NCBI GenBank assembly: GCA_018268655.1
Contig: JAFDWC010000011.1
Location: 1-39,275, forward strand
Source of the DNA: Actinomycetota bacterium
GTDB taxonomy: Bacteria; Actinomycetota; Thermoleophilia; Solirubrobacterales; 70-9
Direction: 5' to 3'
Length of the DNA stretch: 39,275 bases
A program made the translations under genes and the position numbers. Below the pieces are notes generated by a model, which did not search any database, had not been told where the DNA came from, and saw only the letters and a list, made by a program, of their open reading frames with translations. Of the stretch, positions 17,971 through 25,021 are shown in pieces (position 1 is the first letter of the stretch; each line of letters opens with the position of its first letter).

Positions 17971-18513
17971 GTGTCCGAGCGGGGTGGGGCGGAGGAGGCG
18001 GCCGCGAGTGAGCTGACGCCGCGGCCGATCGATCCCGGCGTCGACATCGGCCACGTCCATCTCAAGGTCGCCGACCTCGAGCGCGCGCTCGAGTTCTACT
18101 GCGGGGTGCTCGGATTCGAGCTGACCGCCCGTTACGGGGCGGAAGCGGCCTTCATCTCCGCCGGCGGCTACCACCATCACATCGGCCTCAACACCTGGCA
18201 GTCGAAGGGCGGCTCGCCGCCGCCGCCCGGCAGCACCGGCCTCTTCCACGCCGCGATCCGCTACCCGACCCGGCGCAGCCTGGCCGACGCGCTGCGGCGG
18301 CTGGCAGAGGCGCGGGTGCCGCTTGAAGGGGCCTCGGACCACGGCGTCAGCGAGGCGCTCTACCTCAGCGACCCGGACGGCAACGGCCTCGAGCTCTACT
18401 GGGACCGGCCGCGCGAGGCCTGGCCCCAGCCTGGGCCGGGCGACCGGGTCGGGATGTTCACCCGGCCGCTCGACCTCGAATCCCTCCTCGGCGAGCTGAG
18501 GGACGAGGGCTGA
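17971..18513 (+). CDS. VOC-family protein, CatE-like putative dioxygenase
   Basis: The product has vicinal-oxygen-chelate paired beta-alpha-beta modules. IGHVHLKVADLERALEFYCG gives a metal His near the start. GGYHHHIGLNTWQSKGG, FHAAIRYPTR (second-module His) and DPDGNGLELYWDRP (metal Glu) follow. The pattern matches the catechol-2,3-dioxygenase-like (CatE) subgroup, whose substrates are mostly unknown. GTG at 17971 follows the previous stop by 1 base, giving 180 residues with a basic, disordered start. Confidence 0.85.
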   Translation: MSERGGAEEAAASELTPRPIDPGVDIGHVHLKVADLERALEFYCGVLGFELTARYGAEAAFISAGGYHHHIGLNTWQSKGGSPPPPGSTGLFHAAIRYPTRRSLADALRRLAEARVPLEGASDHGVSEALYLSDPDGNGLELYWDRPREAWPQPGPGDRVGMFTRPLDLESLLGELRDEG

Positions 18514-18514
18514 G

Positions 18515-19165
18515 ATGGAGGTGGCGATCGCCGGCGGCCACGGCAAGATCGCCCGCCTGCTTGGCCGGCAGCTCGCCGCGGAGGACCACGACGTACGGGG
18601 CCTGATCCGCAACCCCGACCACGAACGGGACCTTCACGCCGACGGCATCGAGCCGGTCCTCTGCGACCTCGAGAACGCCGACCCGCGTGAGGTGATCGCT
18701 GCGGTCAGCGGCGCCGAAGCGGTCATCTTCGCCGCCGGCGCCGGTCCCGGCTCCGGCGCCGAGCGCAAGCAGTCGATGGACCTCGGCGGCGCGGTCAAGC
18801 TGATCGCGGCAGCCCAGGCCGACGGCATCCGCCGTTACCTGATGGTCAGCTCGATCGGCGCCGCCCACCCGCCGCCGCCGGGCGAGGGCGAGGTCTTCGG
18901 CGAGTACCTGCGCGCCAAGGCTGGCGCCGACCGGGCCCTGGCCGAGAGCGGCCTCGAGTACACGATCGTCCGCCCGGGCCCGCTCACGGACGGCCCGCCG
19001 ACCGGCCGTGTCCAGCTCGGCGCCGAGCTCGGCCGCCGCGAGATCCCCCGCGCCGACGTCGCTGCAATCCTCCATGCCTGCCTCTTCCAGCCCCACACGG
19101 TCGACTGGACCTTCGACGCGATCGGCGGCGAGCACCCGATCGACGAGGCGCTCGCCGCTCTCTAG
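18515..19165 (+). CDS. NAD(P)-binding atypical SDR
   Basis: The 216-residue product has MEVAIAGGHGKIARLLGRQL (dinucleotide-binding Gly-rich loop), IRNPDHERDLHADGIEPVLCDLE, VIFAAGAGPGSG, YLMVSSIGA, and LEYTIVRPGPLTD. This matches the atypical SDR (SDR_a5/NmrA-like) group related to YwnB and YhfK. The catalytic YxxxK is not conserved in its usual form (YLRAKAGADRAL is present), so the role may be binding rather than redox. It is the last gene of the plus-strand run. A GGCTCGAGCC palindrome at 19171-19180 lies between it and the convergent gene. Confidence 0.85.
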   Translation: MEVAIAGGHGKIARLLGRQLAAEDHDVRGLIRNPDHERDLHADGIEPVLCDLENADPREVIAAVSGAEAVIFAAGAGPGSGAERKQSMDLGGAVKLIAAAQADGIRRYLMVSSIGAAHPPPPGEGEVFGEYLRAKAGADRALAESGLEYTIVRPGPLTDGPPTGRVQLGAELGRREIPRADVAAILHACLFQPHTVDWTFDAIGGEHPIDEALAAL

Positions 19166-19184
19166 GACCTGGCTCGAGCCGGGC

Positions 19185-19691
19185 TCAGGACGTCGCGGCC
19201 TTCTCGGCCTCCCGGAGTTCGCGCTTCAGATCCTCGGCTTCGGCGTCGATTTCCTTTTCGATCACCTTGCGGGCGTGGGTGACGGCCTCTTCGATCTTCT
19301 CGCCGACCTTCGACTCCCCGACCACCACCAGCGCCGCCGCGCCTTCGTCGAGACCCTCCCCGAGTTCCTTCAGGTCCGAGCGCGACATGCCGCGCCAGAG
19401 GTGGCCGATGACGCCGCCTGCCGCACCGCCGACGATGGCGCTGCCGATGATCGAGGGCGGGAAGAGGATTCCGGCGACCGCCCCCACGGCGATCCCGGTC
19501 CAGGCGCCGTGCTGGGTCGGCTTCTCGGTCTTGTGGACGTGGACCTTGCCGTCCTGCTTCTCGATCACTGCCGCGTCGAAGGTGCCGATCACACCGGCGG
19601 CGTGCAGGTCGAAGACCGCCTCGTAATCGGACTCCGCGTCCGGGATGTCGTCGTAGATCGCGGCAAACAGGAACACCGGCTTATCAGCCAT
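19185..19691 (-). CDS. DUF1269-like membrane-associated protein
   Basis: The 168-residue product starts MADKPVFLFAAIYDDIPDAE and has a Gly/Ala-rich hydrophobic hairpin (AWTGIAVGAVAGILFPPSII plus SAIVGGAAGGVIGHLW). DEGAAALVVVGESKVGEKIE and a C-terminal charged coiled coil (KVIEKEIDAEAEDLKREL) follow. This agrees with the DUF1269 group, of unknown function, often linked to stress. ATG at 19691 is chosen because AAGGAGG lies 7 bases upstream; the frame extends to 19775 without that support. No clear promoter is seen in the 126-base gap behind it. Confidence 0.82.
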   Translation of the reverse strand: MADKPVFLFAAIYDDIPDAESDYEAVFDLHAAGVIGTFDAAVIEKQDGKVHVHKTEKPTQHGAWTGIAVGAVAGILFPPSIIGSAIVGGAAGGVIGHLWRGMSRSDLKELGEGLDEGAAALVVVGESKVGEKIEEAVTHARKVIEKEIDAEAEDLKRELREAEKAATS

Positions 19692-19817
19692 TCGTGGCCT
19701 CCTTCTGAGGACTTCGCAGGGGAGGCGACTAGGAAGCCTTCCTCCAGGGATATCGGTAGACAGGACACCTACCATCGGGCCGGTGTTCTCGCAAGGCCAG
19801 CGAGCGCTTGAGCGGGA

Positions 19818-20273
19818 TCAATCTCTTTTCGGCTGGAGTCTCCTCAGCTCGGCCTCGATCGCCGCGAGCTGGCGCCGCATCTGCTTGAGGTCTTCCGCGG
19901 AGTCCTCCTGACCGCTGTTTTCGGCGGACTGTGCCCGCGCGACGAAGGCGCTGGTGATGAGCGCGGTCACGACCGCGTAGAGCGAGAGGCCACCGAGCAT
20001 GAGGACGGCTCCGACCACCTTGCCCGCCGTGTTGCTGGGCACGGCGTCGCCGTACCCGACGGTCGTCACCGTCTCGATTGCCCACCAGAGCGCCAGCCAG
20101 ATCGTCGTGTACTCGTCGCGGTTGACCAGGTACTCGAGGAGGCCGAAGATGACGATGCCGATCCCCCAGGCCGAGAGGATGATGTAGGCCGCAAAGCGGA
20201 TGTGAAGGCCCTTCTTCGCGACCCGCTGATCGAAGCGACGCTCAACCCCACTTCGACCCGGAGTGTGCGCCAT
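19818..20273 (-). CDS. Two-helix potassium channel
   Basis: The 151-residue protein has TM1 (FAAYIILSAWGIGIVIFGLL), pore helix and selectivity filter WWAIETVTTVGYGDAVP, and TM2 (VVGAVLMLGGLSLYAVVTAL), followed by a charged C-terminal helix (LKQMRRQLAAIEAELRRLQ) that can form a coiled coil. TVGYGD is the K+ selectivity signature. It is a KcsA-like Ion_trans_2 protein without RCK or cyclic-nucleotide domain. It lies 126 bases upstream of the DUF1269-like gene on the same strand, so cotranscription is possible. Confidence 0.9.
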   Translation of the reverse strand: MAHTPGRSGVERRFDQRVAKKGLHIRFAAYIILSAWGIGIVIFGLLEYLVNRDEYTTIWLALWWAIETVTTVGYGDAVPSNTAGKVVGAVLMLGGLSLYAVVTALITSAFVARAQSAENSGQEDSAEDLKQMRRQLAAIEAELRRLQPKRD

Positions 20274-20463
20274 CCAAAGTGCGTTCGCCGCTGAGGGAAT
20301 GAATCCTGGTTCGGCGGCGCGGGGTTCGCGGTGGTCCGGTGCGGCCTCGGCGCCTGGCAGGGCAACGATCGACGGGAGCCGAGGCCAGAGCTGTGGCAGG
20401 TCCCGCCCCGGAGCCGCCGCGGGAGGCGTAGATCCGCCCCGCCAAGCTAAACTCCGCCAACAC

Positions 20464-20537
20464 GCGGCTGTAGCTCAGCTGGCTAGAGCGTCTGCTTGCC
20501 ATGCAGAAGGTCGAGGGTTCGAATCCCTTCAGCCGCT
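20464..20537 (+). tRNA. tRNA-Gly (anticodon GCC)
   Basis: Cloverleaf: acceptor GCGGCTG (20464-20470) pairs fully with CAGCCGC (20530-20536). D arm is GCTC...GAGC. The anticodon stem TCTGC/GCAGA encloses TTGCCAT, giving anticodon GCC. The T arm GAGGG-TTCGAAT-CCCTT follows, with discriminator T at 20537. CCA is not encoded. U73 and GCC fit glycine. Confidence 0.97.
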
Positions 20538-20541
20538 TAGC

Positions 20542-20569
20542 CGAAACCCCGCCCGAGAGCGGGGTTTCG
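20542..20569 (+). terminator. Terminator hairpin after tRNA-Gly
   Basis: CGAAACCCCGC (20542-20552) pairs perfectly with GCGGGGTTTCG (20559-20569) around a 6-base loop. It lies 4 bases past the tRNA. No long T tract follows, but the 11-bp stem is strong. Confidence 0.8.
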
Positions 20570-20594
20570 TCGTTCAGGAGGGGCGTTCGGGAAA

Positions 20595-20760
20595 TCAGGC
20601 CACCCCGCACTGAGCCGGACCGAGTTTCACGGAGACCGTTTTAGTTGGTTTCCAATTCATGGGATGTAGCTCAGTTGGCCCGCTTCTCGAACGTACAGGT
20701 CCCCGAGCTCCACGGGAGAGATGTCGCCGAGGGATCCGTAGGCCGGAGTTGACGCGCGGA
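20595..20760 (-). pseudogene. Possible remnant of an IS3-type transposase C-terminus
   Basis: On the minus strand, one frame reads YGSLGDISPVELGDLYV (about 20696-20740). This recalls the 'HSxLGxLSPVEFE' end of IS3-family transposases. A second frame reads PTKTVSVKLGPAQ toward 20600, like tails of such proteins. The two would join by a frameshift near 20660. There are no catalytic motifs and no terminal repeats that I can see. The likeness is by eye only and the segment is short, so this is tentative. Confidence 0.3.
20661..20678 (+). pseudogene. Truncated tRNA 5' fragment
   Basis: GGGATGTAGCTCAGTTGG matches the acceptor 5' strand and D-arm start of a class I tRNA, but the sequence then departs: no D-stem 3' side, anticodon arm or T arm follows. 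It lies 123 bases past tRNA-Gly, in a stretch without genes. It may be a leftover of integration or deletion at a tRNA gene. Confidence 0.45.
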
Positions 20761-20832
20761 CGATCCCGGTGGTTGGATACCGCTCGTCGCGTCCACCTTT
20801 GGCCATCACCCGACGTTCCGAAAGGATGGGAT

Positions 20833-21672
20833 ATGACGACCCGTTTGATCGGTGCCCTCGCCGGCACCTGCGCCCTCGTCGCACTTCTGATCGCGTCTCT
20901 GGCGCCAGGCGCCTTTGCCCAGGGCTCCTTACCGAAGCTCTCACTCAAGCTGAGCTCTTCCTCGATCAGCGCGGAAGGCTCGATGCAGTCCGGCGCGGTG
21001 AACGTCGTCGTCACCAACAAGACCAAGGGGGAAGCCTCCACGATCCTCTTCCGGCTCAATCCGGGCGTCAGCGAAGAAGAAGTGATGAAGTTCCTCCACT
21101 CGAAGGCTGCTCAGGACGCAAATGCCGCCGGCGCCTACGGGGCGATCGTGCTCAGCGTCGAATCGGCTCCCGGTAAGACGGTCGAAGCCCAGGCCAGCCT
21201 CGCCCCCGGCGAATACCTCGCCCTCGGGGCTCCCGGTCACGGGCCGCCGAAGCTCGCCGACCGCTTCAGCGTCGCCGCGGCGGCCTCGCCCATGGCCCTG
21301 CCGAAGCCCGCAGCCACCGTCTCGGCGATCGAGTTCGGCTTCCGCGGGCCGACCACGCTCAAGGTCGGTCAGCTCGTTCGCTTCAAGAACGCCGGCTACC
21401 TCGTACACATGGACATCGCCTTCCCGGTGAAGAGCAAGGCCGCGGCGCAGGATGCGGCCAAGGGGTTGCGCTCGGGCAACGAAAAGGGCCTCAACAAGCT
21501 GATCGCCGGCCCGCCGATCTCCTTCACCGGGCCGGTCTCCCATGGGGCGGTCCAGCAGGAGAAGATCACCGCAAAGCCCGGTTGGTACGTCCAGGTCTGC
21601 TTCATGGAAACCCAGGACGGCGTGCCCCACACCAGGCTCGGGATGGAGCGAGTGATCCAGATCGTCAAGTAG
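20833..21672 (+). CDS. Secreted cupredoxin-like protein
   Basis: The 279-residue exported protein has signal peptide MTTRLIGALAGTCALVALLI to about residue 30 with an AFA-Q cleavage site. The second half (about 145-279) looks like a cupredoxin: FGFRGPTTLKVGQLVRFKNA, YLVHMDIAFPV (His), then GWYVQVCFMETQDGVPHTRL followed by GM. These give the C...H...M set of a type 1 copper site, with a longer Cys-His spacing than plastocyanin. The first half has a similar strand pattern but lacks the ligands. ATG at 20833 is preceded by AAAGGA. Copper binding is inferred; electron transfer or copper handling are guesses. Confidence 0.75.
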   Translation: MTTRLIGALAGTCALVALLIASLAPGAFAQGSLPKLSLKLSSSSISAEGSMQSGAVNVVVTNKTKGEASTILFRLNPGVSEEEVMKFLHSKAAQDANAAGAYGAIVLSVESAPGKTVEAQASLAPGEYLALGAPGHGPPKLADRFSVAAAASPMALPKPAATVSAIEFGFRGPTTLKVGQLVRFKNAGYLVHMDIAFPVKSKAAAQDAAKGLRSGNEKGLNKLIAGPPISFTGPVSHGAVQQEKITAKPGWYVQVCFMETQDGVPHTRLGMERVIQIVK

Positions 21673-21678
21673 TGAGCA

Positions 21679-21719
21679 CGGAGGTAGGCCGCGACAGATC
21701 GGGTCGTGGCCTATCTCCG
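21679..21719 (+). terminator. Terminator-like hairpin after the cupredoxin gene
   Basis: CGGAGGTAGGCCGCGAC (21679-21695) and GTCGTGGCCTATCTCCG (21703-21719) form a 17-bp stem with only two G-U wobbles and a 7-base loop. It begins 7 bases after the stop codon. No T tract follows. Confidence 0.75.
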
Positions 21720-21919
21720 CGGGCGGGGAGGCTGTCTCGTCATCAGGTCATGTGCCCCGGAGGCGGCCCCAAGGACGCACAGCGCCCCCCGGACGGGGAG
21801 GAGCCATGCCGGCCTATCTGCTCCCGGTTGGGATGGGTACCGCCACGGCCGCCCCGACTTCGCAGGACTGATCGGCGGCGAGCGTCGCTGGGGTGGCGGC
21901 GGGCTTCGAGGGGCGCGGC
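21720..21919. other. Gene-free stretch before the deaminase promoter
   Basis: Short frames here (for instance 21706-22023) have skewed, low-complexity translations and no family likeness. I see no RNA gene. The segment lies between the terminator at 21679-21719 and the promoter at 21920, and I find nothing else in it. Confidence 0.4.
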
Positions 21920-21949
21920 TTGACGCGCCGCTTCGTGCTGGGATACGCT
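21920..21949 (+). promoter_or_regulatory. Promoter of the deaminase-like gene
   Basis: -35 TTGACG (21920-21925), an 18-base spacer, and -10 TACGCT (21944-21949). Transcription should begin near 21956, directly before the LacI-type operator at 21960-21973, a layout suited to repression. Confidence 0.6.
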
Positions 21950-21959
21950 GTGCGCGTTA

Positions 21960-21973
21960 TTGCAATCGTTTGC
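21960..21973 (+). promoter_or_regulatory. LacI-type operator, site 1
   Basis: TTGCAATCGTTTGC, an exact copy of the repeated 14-mer. It lies 10 bases after the -10 box and 36 bases before the start of the deaminase-like gene. Confidence 0.8.
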
Positions 21974-22009
21974 GGAGCCGCTTGGGAAGGCACCCGACAA
22001 GGAGTGAGG

Positions 22010-23842
22010 ATGCGCGAAGCTGAGAGTGTCAAGCTCGTCGAGGCCGAGGCTCTCAGTCGCGAGCGCGCGGCGGAGGTGGCGGTCGGCAGGGCGGCCGCAG
22101 ACCTGGTCCTGCGCGGCGGTCGGGTGGTCGATGTCTACACCCGGCGCCTGGTGCGGGCCGACGTGGCGATCGCCGGCGACCGGATCGCCGCCGTCGGCGA
22201 GGTCGCGCAGACGATCGGCGATGCCACCGAGGCGGTGGACTGCGACGGCTTCTTCGTCCTGCCGGGCTTCGTCGAGCCCCATCTGCACGTCGGCAGCTCG
22301 GGGCTGACGATCGAGCGGCTGGCCGAGGTCCTCGTCGCCCGCGGCACTGTGGCGATGAGCACCTGTCTCTACGAGGCGGCGGTCGTGCTCGGCCTGCCCG
22401 CTGTCGAAGAGCTGCTCGACCGCTCGCCGGGCACGGGGCTCGACGTCCTGCTCTCGCCGTTCGGCGGCGCCCTCGGGATGGGGCCGCTGGGCGCGAGCCG
22501 GATGGGCCCCGAGGAGCTGCGGACATTGGTCGAAGACGAACGCACCGTCGAGCTGCGCGAGTGGAACTACCCGTCCTCGAAGCTACCCGGCAGCCGTGAG
22601 CTGTGGCTGGAGGCGATGCGGCGCAACATCGTCGTCGGCGGCCACCTCGAGGGCCTGCGCGGGCCGCTCCTGCAGGGGTCGGTGGCGCTCGGCGTTTGCT
22701 CGGACCACGAGACCGCGACCGCCGAGGAGGCCGCCGAAAAGGTCGCCGCCGGGGTGATCGTCCAGATCCGCGAGGGCTCCGGCGCCCGCGACCTCCGCGC
22801 CGTGCTGCCGGCGATCACCGAGCACGGCCTCGACGCCGGCTGCTTCGCCTTCTCCACCGACGAGCAGGAGCTCGACTCGCTGGTCGAGGAAGGCCACATA
22901 GACCGCAAGCTGCGTATGGCGGTGCGCGAGGGCCTCGGCCCGATCGACGCGGTGAGGATGGCGACCCTCGGGGCCGCCCGCAGCATCGGCGTCGAGCGCA
23001 ACTACGGCGCGGTCGCGCCCGGCCGGGTCGCCTCGCTCGCCGTGGTCGAGGACCTGGCCGAGTTCACGCTGCGGCTGGTGGTCTCCCGCGGTCAGGTGGC
23101 GGCCGAGAATGGCGAGTACCTGCTGGCCCGCTCCGAGCGTCCCTACCCGGCGCCCTGGTCCGAGACGATCCACCTCGAGCGTGAGCTCGAGGCCGAGGAC
23201 TTCCTGATCGACCACCCCGGTGGGACACTGCGGGTGATCGGGGTGACGCCGGGCTCGCTGGCGACCGCGGAGCTGATCGAGGAGGTCGAGCTCGAGGACG
23301 GACGCCTTCCCGCGGGCTCCGAGGGGGTGGCGAAGCTCGCCGTGGCCGATCGTCACGAGGCCTCCGGTCGGATCGGGCTTGGCCTGATCCGGGGGCTCGA
23401 GATCACCGGTGGCGCGGTGGCCACGACGATCAATCCCGGCGTCTCGAACCTGATGGTGATCGGCGACGACGAGGATGCGATGGCGCTGGCGGCGAACCGC
23501 GTGCGGGCGCTCGGCGGTGGCACCGTGGTCGCGTCCGCCGACCGCGTCGTCGCCGAGCTGGCGCTGCCCCTGCTCGGCCTCTTTTCGCACCGGCCGGTCG
23601 CCGAGGTGGCGACCGGATCGGAGCAGGTCGCCCGGGCCCTGCGCGAGACCCTCGGCTGTCCCCACGCCGGGATCCTCACCAACGCCGGGTTCGCCTGCCT
23701 GGCGAGCGTGATCCCCGCCCTGAAGCTCTGTGAGCACGGCCTCGTCAGGGTTGGCCACCTCGATCCACCGCAGCCCGTCGAGCTGGCGCTCGACGGTGCG
23801 TTCACCGCACCGGCGCAAGCCGCCACCACGACCCTCGACTAG
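22010..23842 (+). CDS. Adenine-deaminase-like amidohydrolase
   Basis: The 610-residue protein is related along its length to adenine deaminase (Ade): an amidohydrolase metal site plus the Ade C-terminal domain. Seen: LPGFVEPHLHVGSS (H91, H93), GGHLEGL (H212), CSDHETATAEEA (D232, H233, E234), FSTDEQELDSLVEEGHIDR (D284), MATLGAARSIG. Two Ade signatures differ. The usual DPHEIANV is CLYEAAVV here (His to Tyr121, Glu122 kept), and the C-terminal AHDSHN is replaced by INPGVSN. A substrate other than adenine is therefore likely. ATG at 22010 has GGAG 5 bases upstream; the open frame back to 21893 crosses the operator. It is the first unit of the LacI regulon. Confidence 0.82.
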   Translation: MREAESVKLVEAEALSRERAAEVAVGRAAADLVLRGGRVVDVYTRRLVRADVAIAGDRIAAVGEVAQTIGDATEAVDCDGFFVLPGFVEPHLHVGSSGLTIERLAEVLVARGTVAMSTCLYEAAVVLGLPAVEELLDRSPGTGLDVLLSPFGGALGMGPLGASRMGPEELRTLVEDERTVELREWNYPSSKLPGSRELWLEAMRRNIVVGGHLEGLRGPLLQGSVALGVCSDHETATAEEAAEKVAAGVIVQIREGSGARDLRAVLPAITEHGLDAGCFAFSTDEQELDSLVEEGHIDRKLRMAVREGLGPIDAVRMATLGAARSIGVERNYGAVAPGRVASLAVVEDLAEFTLRLVVSRGQVAAENGEYLLARSERPYPAPWSETIHLERELEAEDFLIDHPGGTLRVIGVTPGSLATAELIEEVELEDGRLPAGSEGVAKLAVADRHEASGRIGLGLIRGLEITGGAVATTINPGVSNLMVIGDDEDAMALAANRVRALGGGTVVASADRVVAELALPLLGLFSHRPVAEVATGSEQVARALRETLGCPHAGILTNAGFACLASVIPALKLCEHGLVRVGHLDPPQPVELALDGAFTAPAQAATTTLD

Positions 23843-23892
23843 GAGCCGTTCGATGCGCCCTCACCTGACCCCGCAAGTATCTACGCCAGTCT

Positions 23893-23906
23893 TTGCATAC
23901 GTTTGC
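23893..23906 (+). promoter_or_regulatory. LacI-type operator, site 2
   Basis: TTGCATACGTTTGC, 12 of 14 matches to the exact copies. It lies 24 bases before the proposed permease start. No clear -35/-10 pair is seen next to it, so it may sit in a weak promoter or act on read-through from the gene before. Confidence 0.7.
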
Positions 23907-23929
23907 AGCCGACGATTCGGGTGGGGATC

Positions 23930-25021
23930 TTGAAGTCGGCGAAGCCCGACCAGGCGGCCCTGCCGGAGGCTGATCGCACGACACGCTCCCCCCGGCCCTC
24001 GTCGGGTCGGCGCTTTGGCTCGGTACGCCTCTCGACCTTCCTCAACGGGACCGAGCTGACCCTGCTGGCGGTGGTGATCGCGGTTGCAGCGGCGATGTCG
24101 ATCTGGCAGCCGCAACAGTTCGCGACCACCTCGAACCTCCAGAACATGGCCCAGCAGGGGGCGGTGCTGGCGATCGTCGCGATGGGCCAGATGTTCCCGC
24201 TCCTGGTCGGCGGCTTCGACATCTCGGTTGGCTCGCTGATCGGCGTCTCCAGCGTGGTCGGAGTCGAAGTCATGGTCCACCACGGGCTGGTCCCGGGACT
24301 GATCGCGGGGATCCTCTCCGCCGGCGTACTCGGCCTCGTCAACGGATTCCTTATCGGGCGCCTCGAACTCAGCCCGTTCATCGTCACCCTCGGGATGCTG
24401 TCCTTCGCACGGGGGCTGGCGCTGACGATCTCCGGCGGTGCCCCGATCACCGGCACCCCGAAAAGCTTCGAATACTTCGGCGCCCACGAATACGGCCCGA
24501 TTCCGGGCACCGTGGTGGTTGCCGCTGGGGTTGCGATCCTGGTCGCGCTACTGCTGACGGTGAGTCGCGCCGGCCTCTATCTCTACGCGACCGGCAGCAA
24601 CAACCGCGCGGCCCGGTTGGCTGGCGTGTCGGTCACCCGCTACACGACGTTGGCCTACGTGATCTCCGGCCTCCTTGCCGGGGTCGCGGGCCTCGTCCTC
24701 TCCTCGCGGCTGGCCTCCGGCCAGCCGACCCTGGGCGGGGGCTACGAACTGCAGTCGATCGCCGTCGCGGTGATCGGGGGTGTCGCTATCGGCGGCGGCA
24801 AAGGCCGCCTGCAGGGAGTGTTGCTCGGCGTCGTCTTCCTGACGATGGTCACCAGCGGCCTCAACATCGGTGGCGTCGACACCTTCGTCCAGCAGATGGT
24901 GATCGGCGCGATCATCGTCCTCGCCGTCCTCTGGGACCGGGTCCGGATCGGCAGCGTCGATCGCCTGCTCCGCACCGTGGCGCGCAGGAAGCCGGGCGGG
25001 GCCGTGGAGAGCAAAGCGTGA
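23930..25021 (+). CDS. ABC importer permease, ribose/RbsC type
   Basis: This inner-membrane subunit is of a carbohydrate-type (CUT2) importer. After a polar start there are about eight to ten hydrophobic helices, for example LTLLAVVIAVAAAMSIW, GAVLAIVAMGQMFPLLVGG, VVVAAGVAILVALLL. The CUT2 permease signatures GGFDISVGSLIGVSSV and GSNNRAARLAGVSV are present, as is AVAVIGGVAIGGGKG. The start is uncertain: TTG at 23930 and GTG at 23921 are both possible. A TTG at 23903 lies inside the operator and is rejected. The stop overlaps the ATPase start by 4 bases (GTGA). The CUT2 family also carries purines, autoinducer-2 and other small molecules, so sugar is not assured. Confidence 0.88.
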   Translation: MKSAKPDQAALPEADRTTRSPRPSSGRRFGSVRLSTFLNGTELTLLAVVIAVAAAMSIWQPQQFATTSNLQNMAQQGAVLAIVAMGQMFPLLVGGFDISVGSLIGVSSVVGVEVMVHHGLVPGLIAGILSAGVLGLVNGFLIGRLELSPFIVTLGMLSFARGLALTISGGAPITGTPKSFEYFGAHEYGPIPGTVVVAAGVAILVALLLTVSRAGLYLYATGSNNRAARLAGVSVTRYTTLAYVISGLLAGVAGLVLSSRLASGQPTLGGGYELQSIAVAVIGGVAIGGGKGRLQGVLLGVVFLTMVTSGLNIGGVDTFVQQMVIGAIIVLAVLWDRVRIGSVDRLLRTVARRKPGGAVESKA

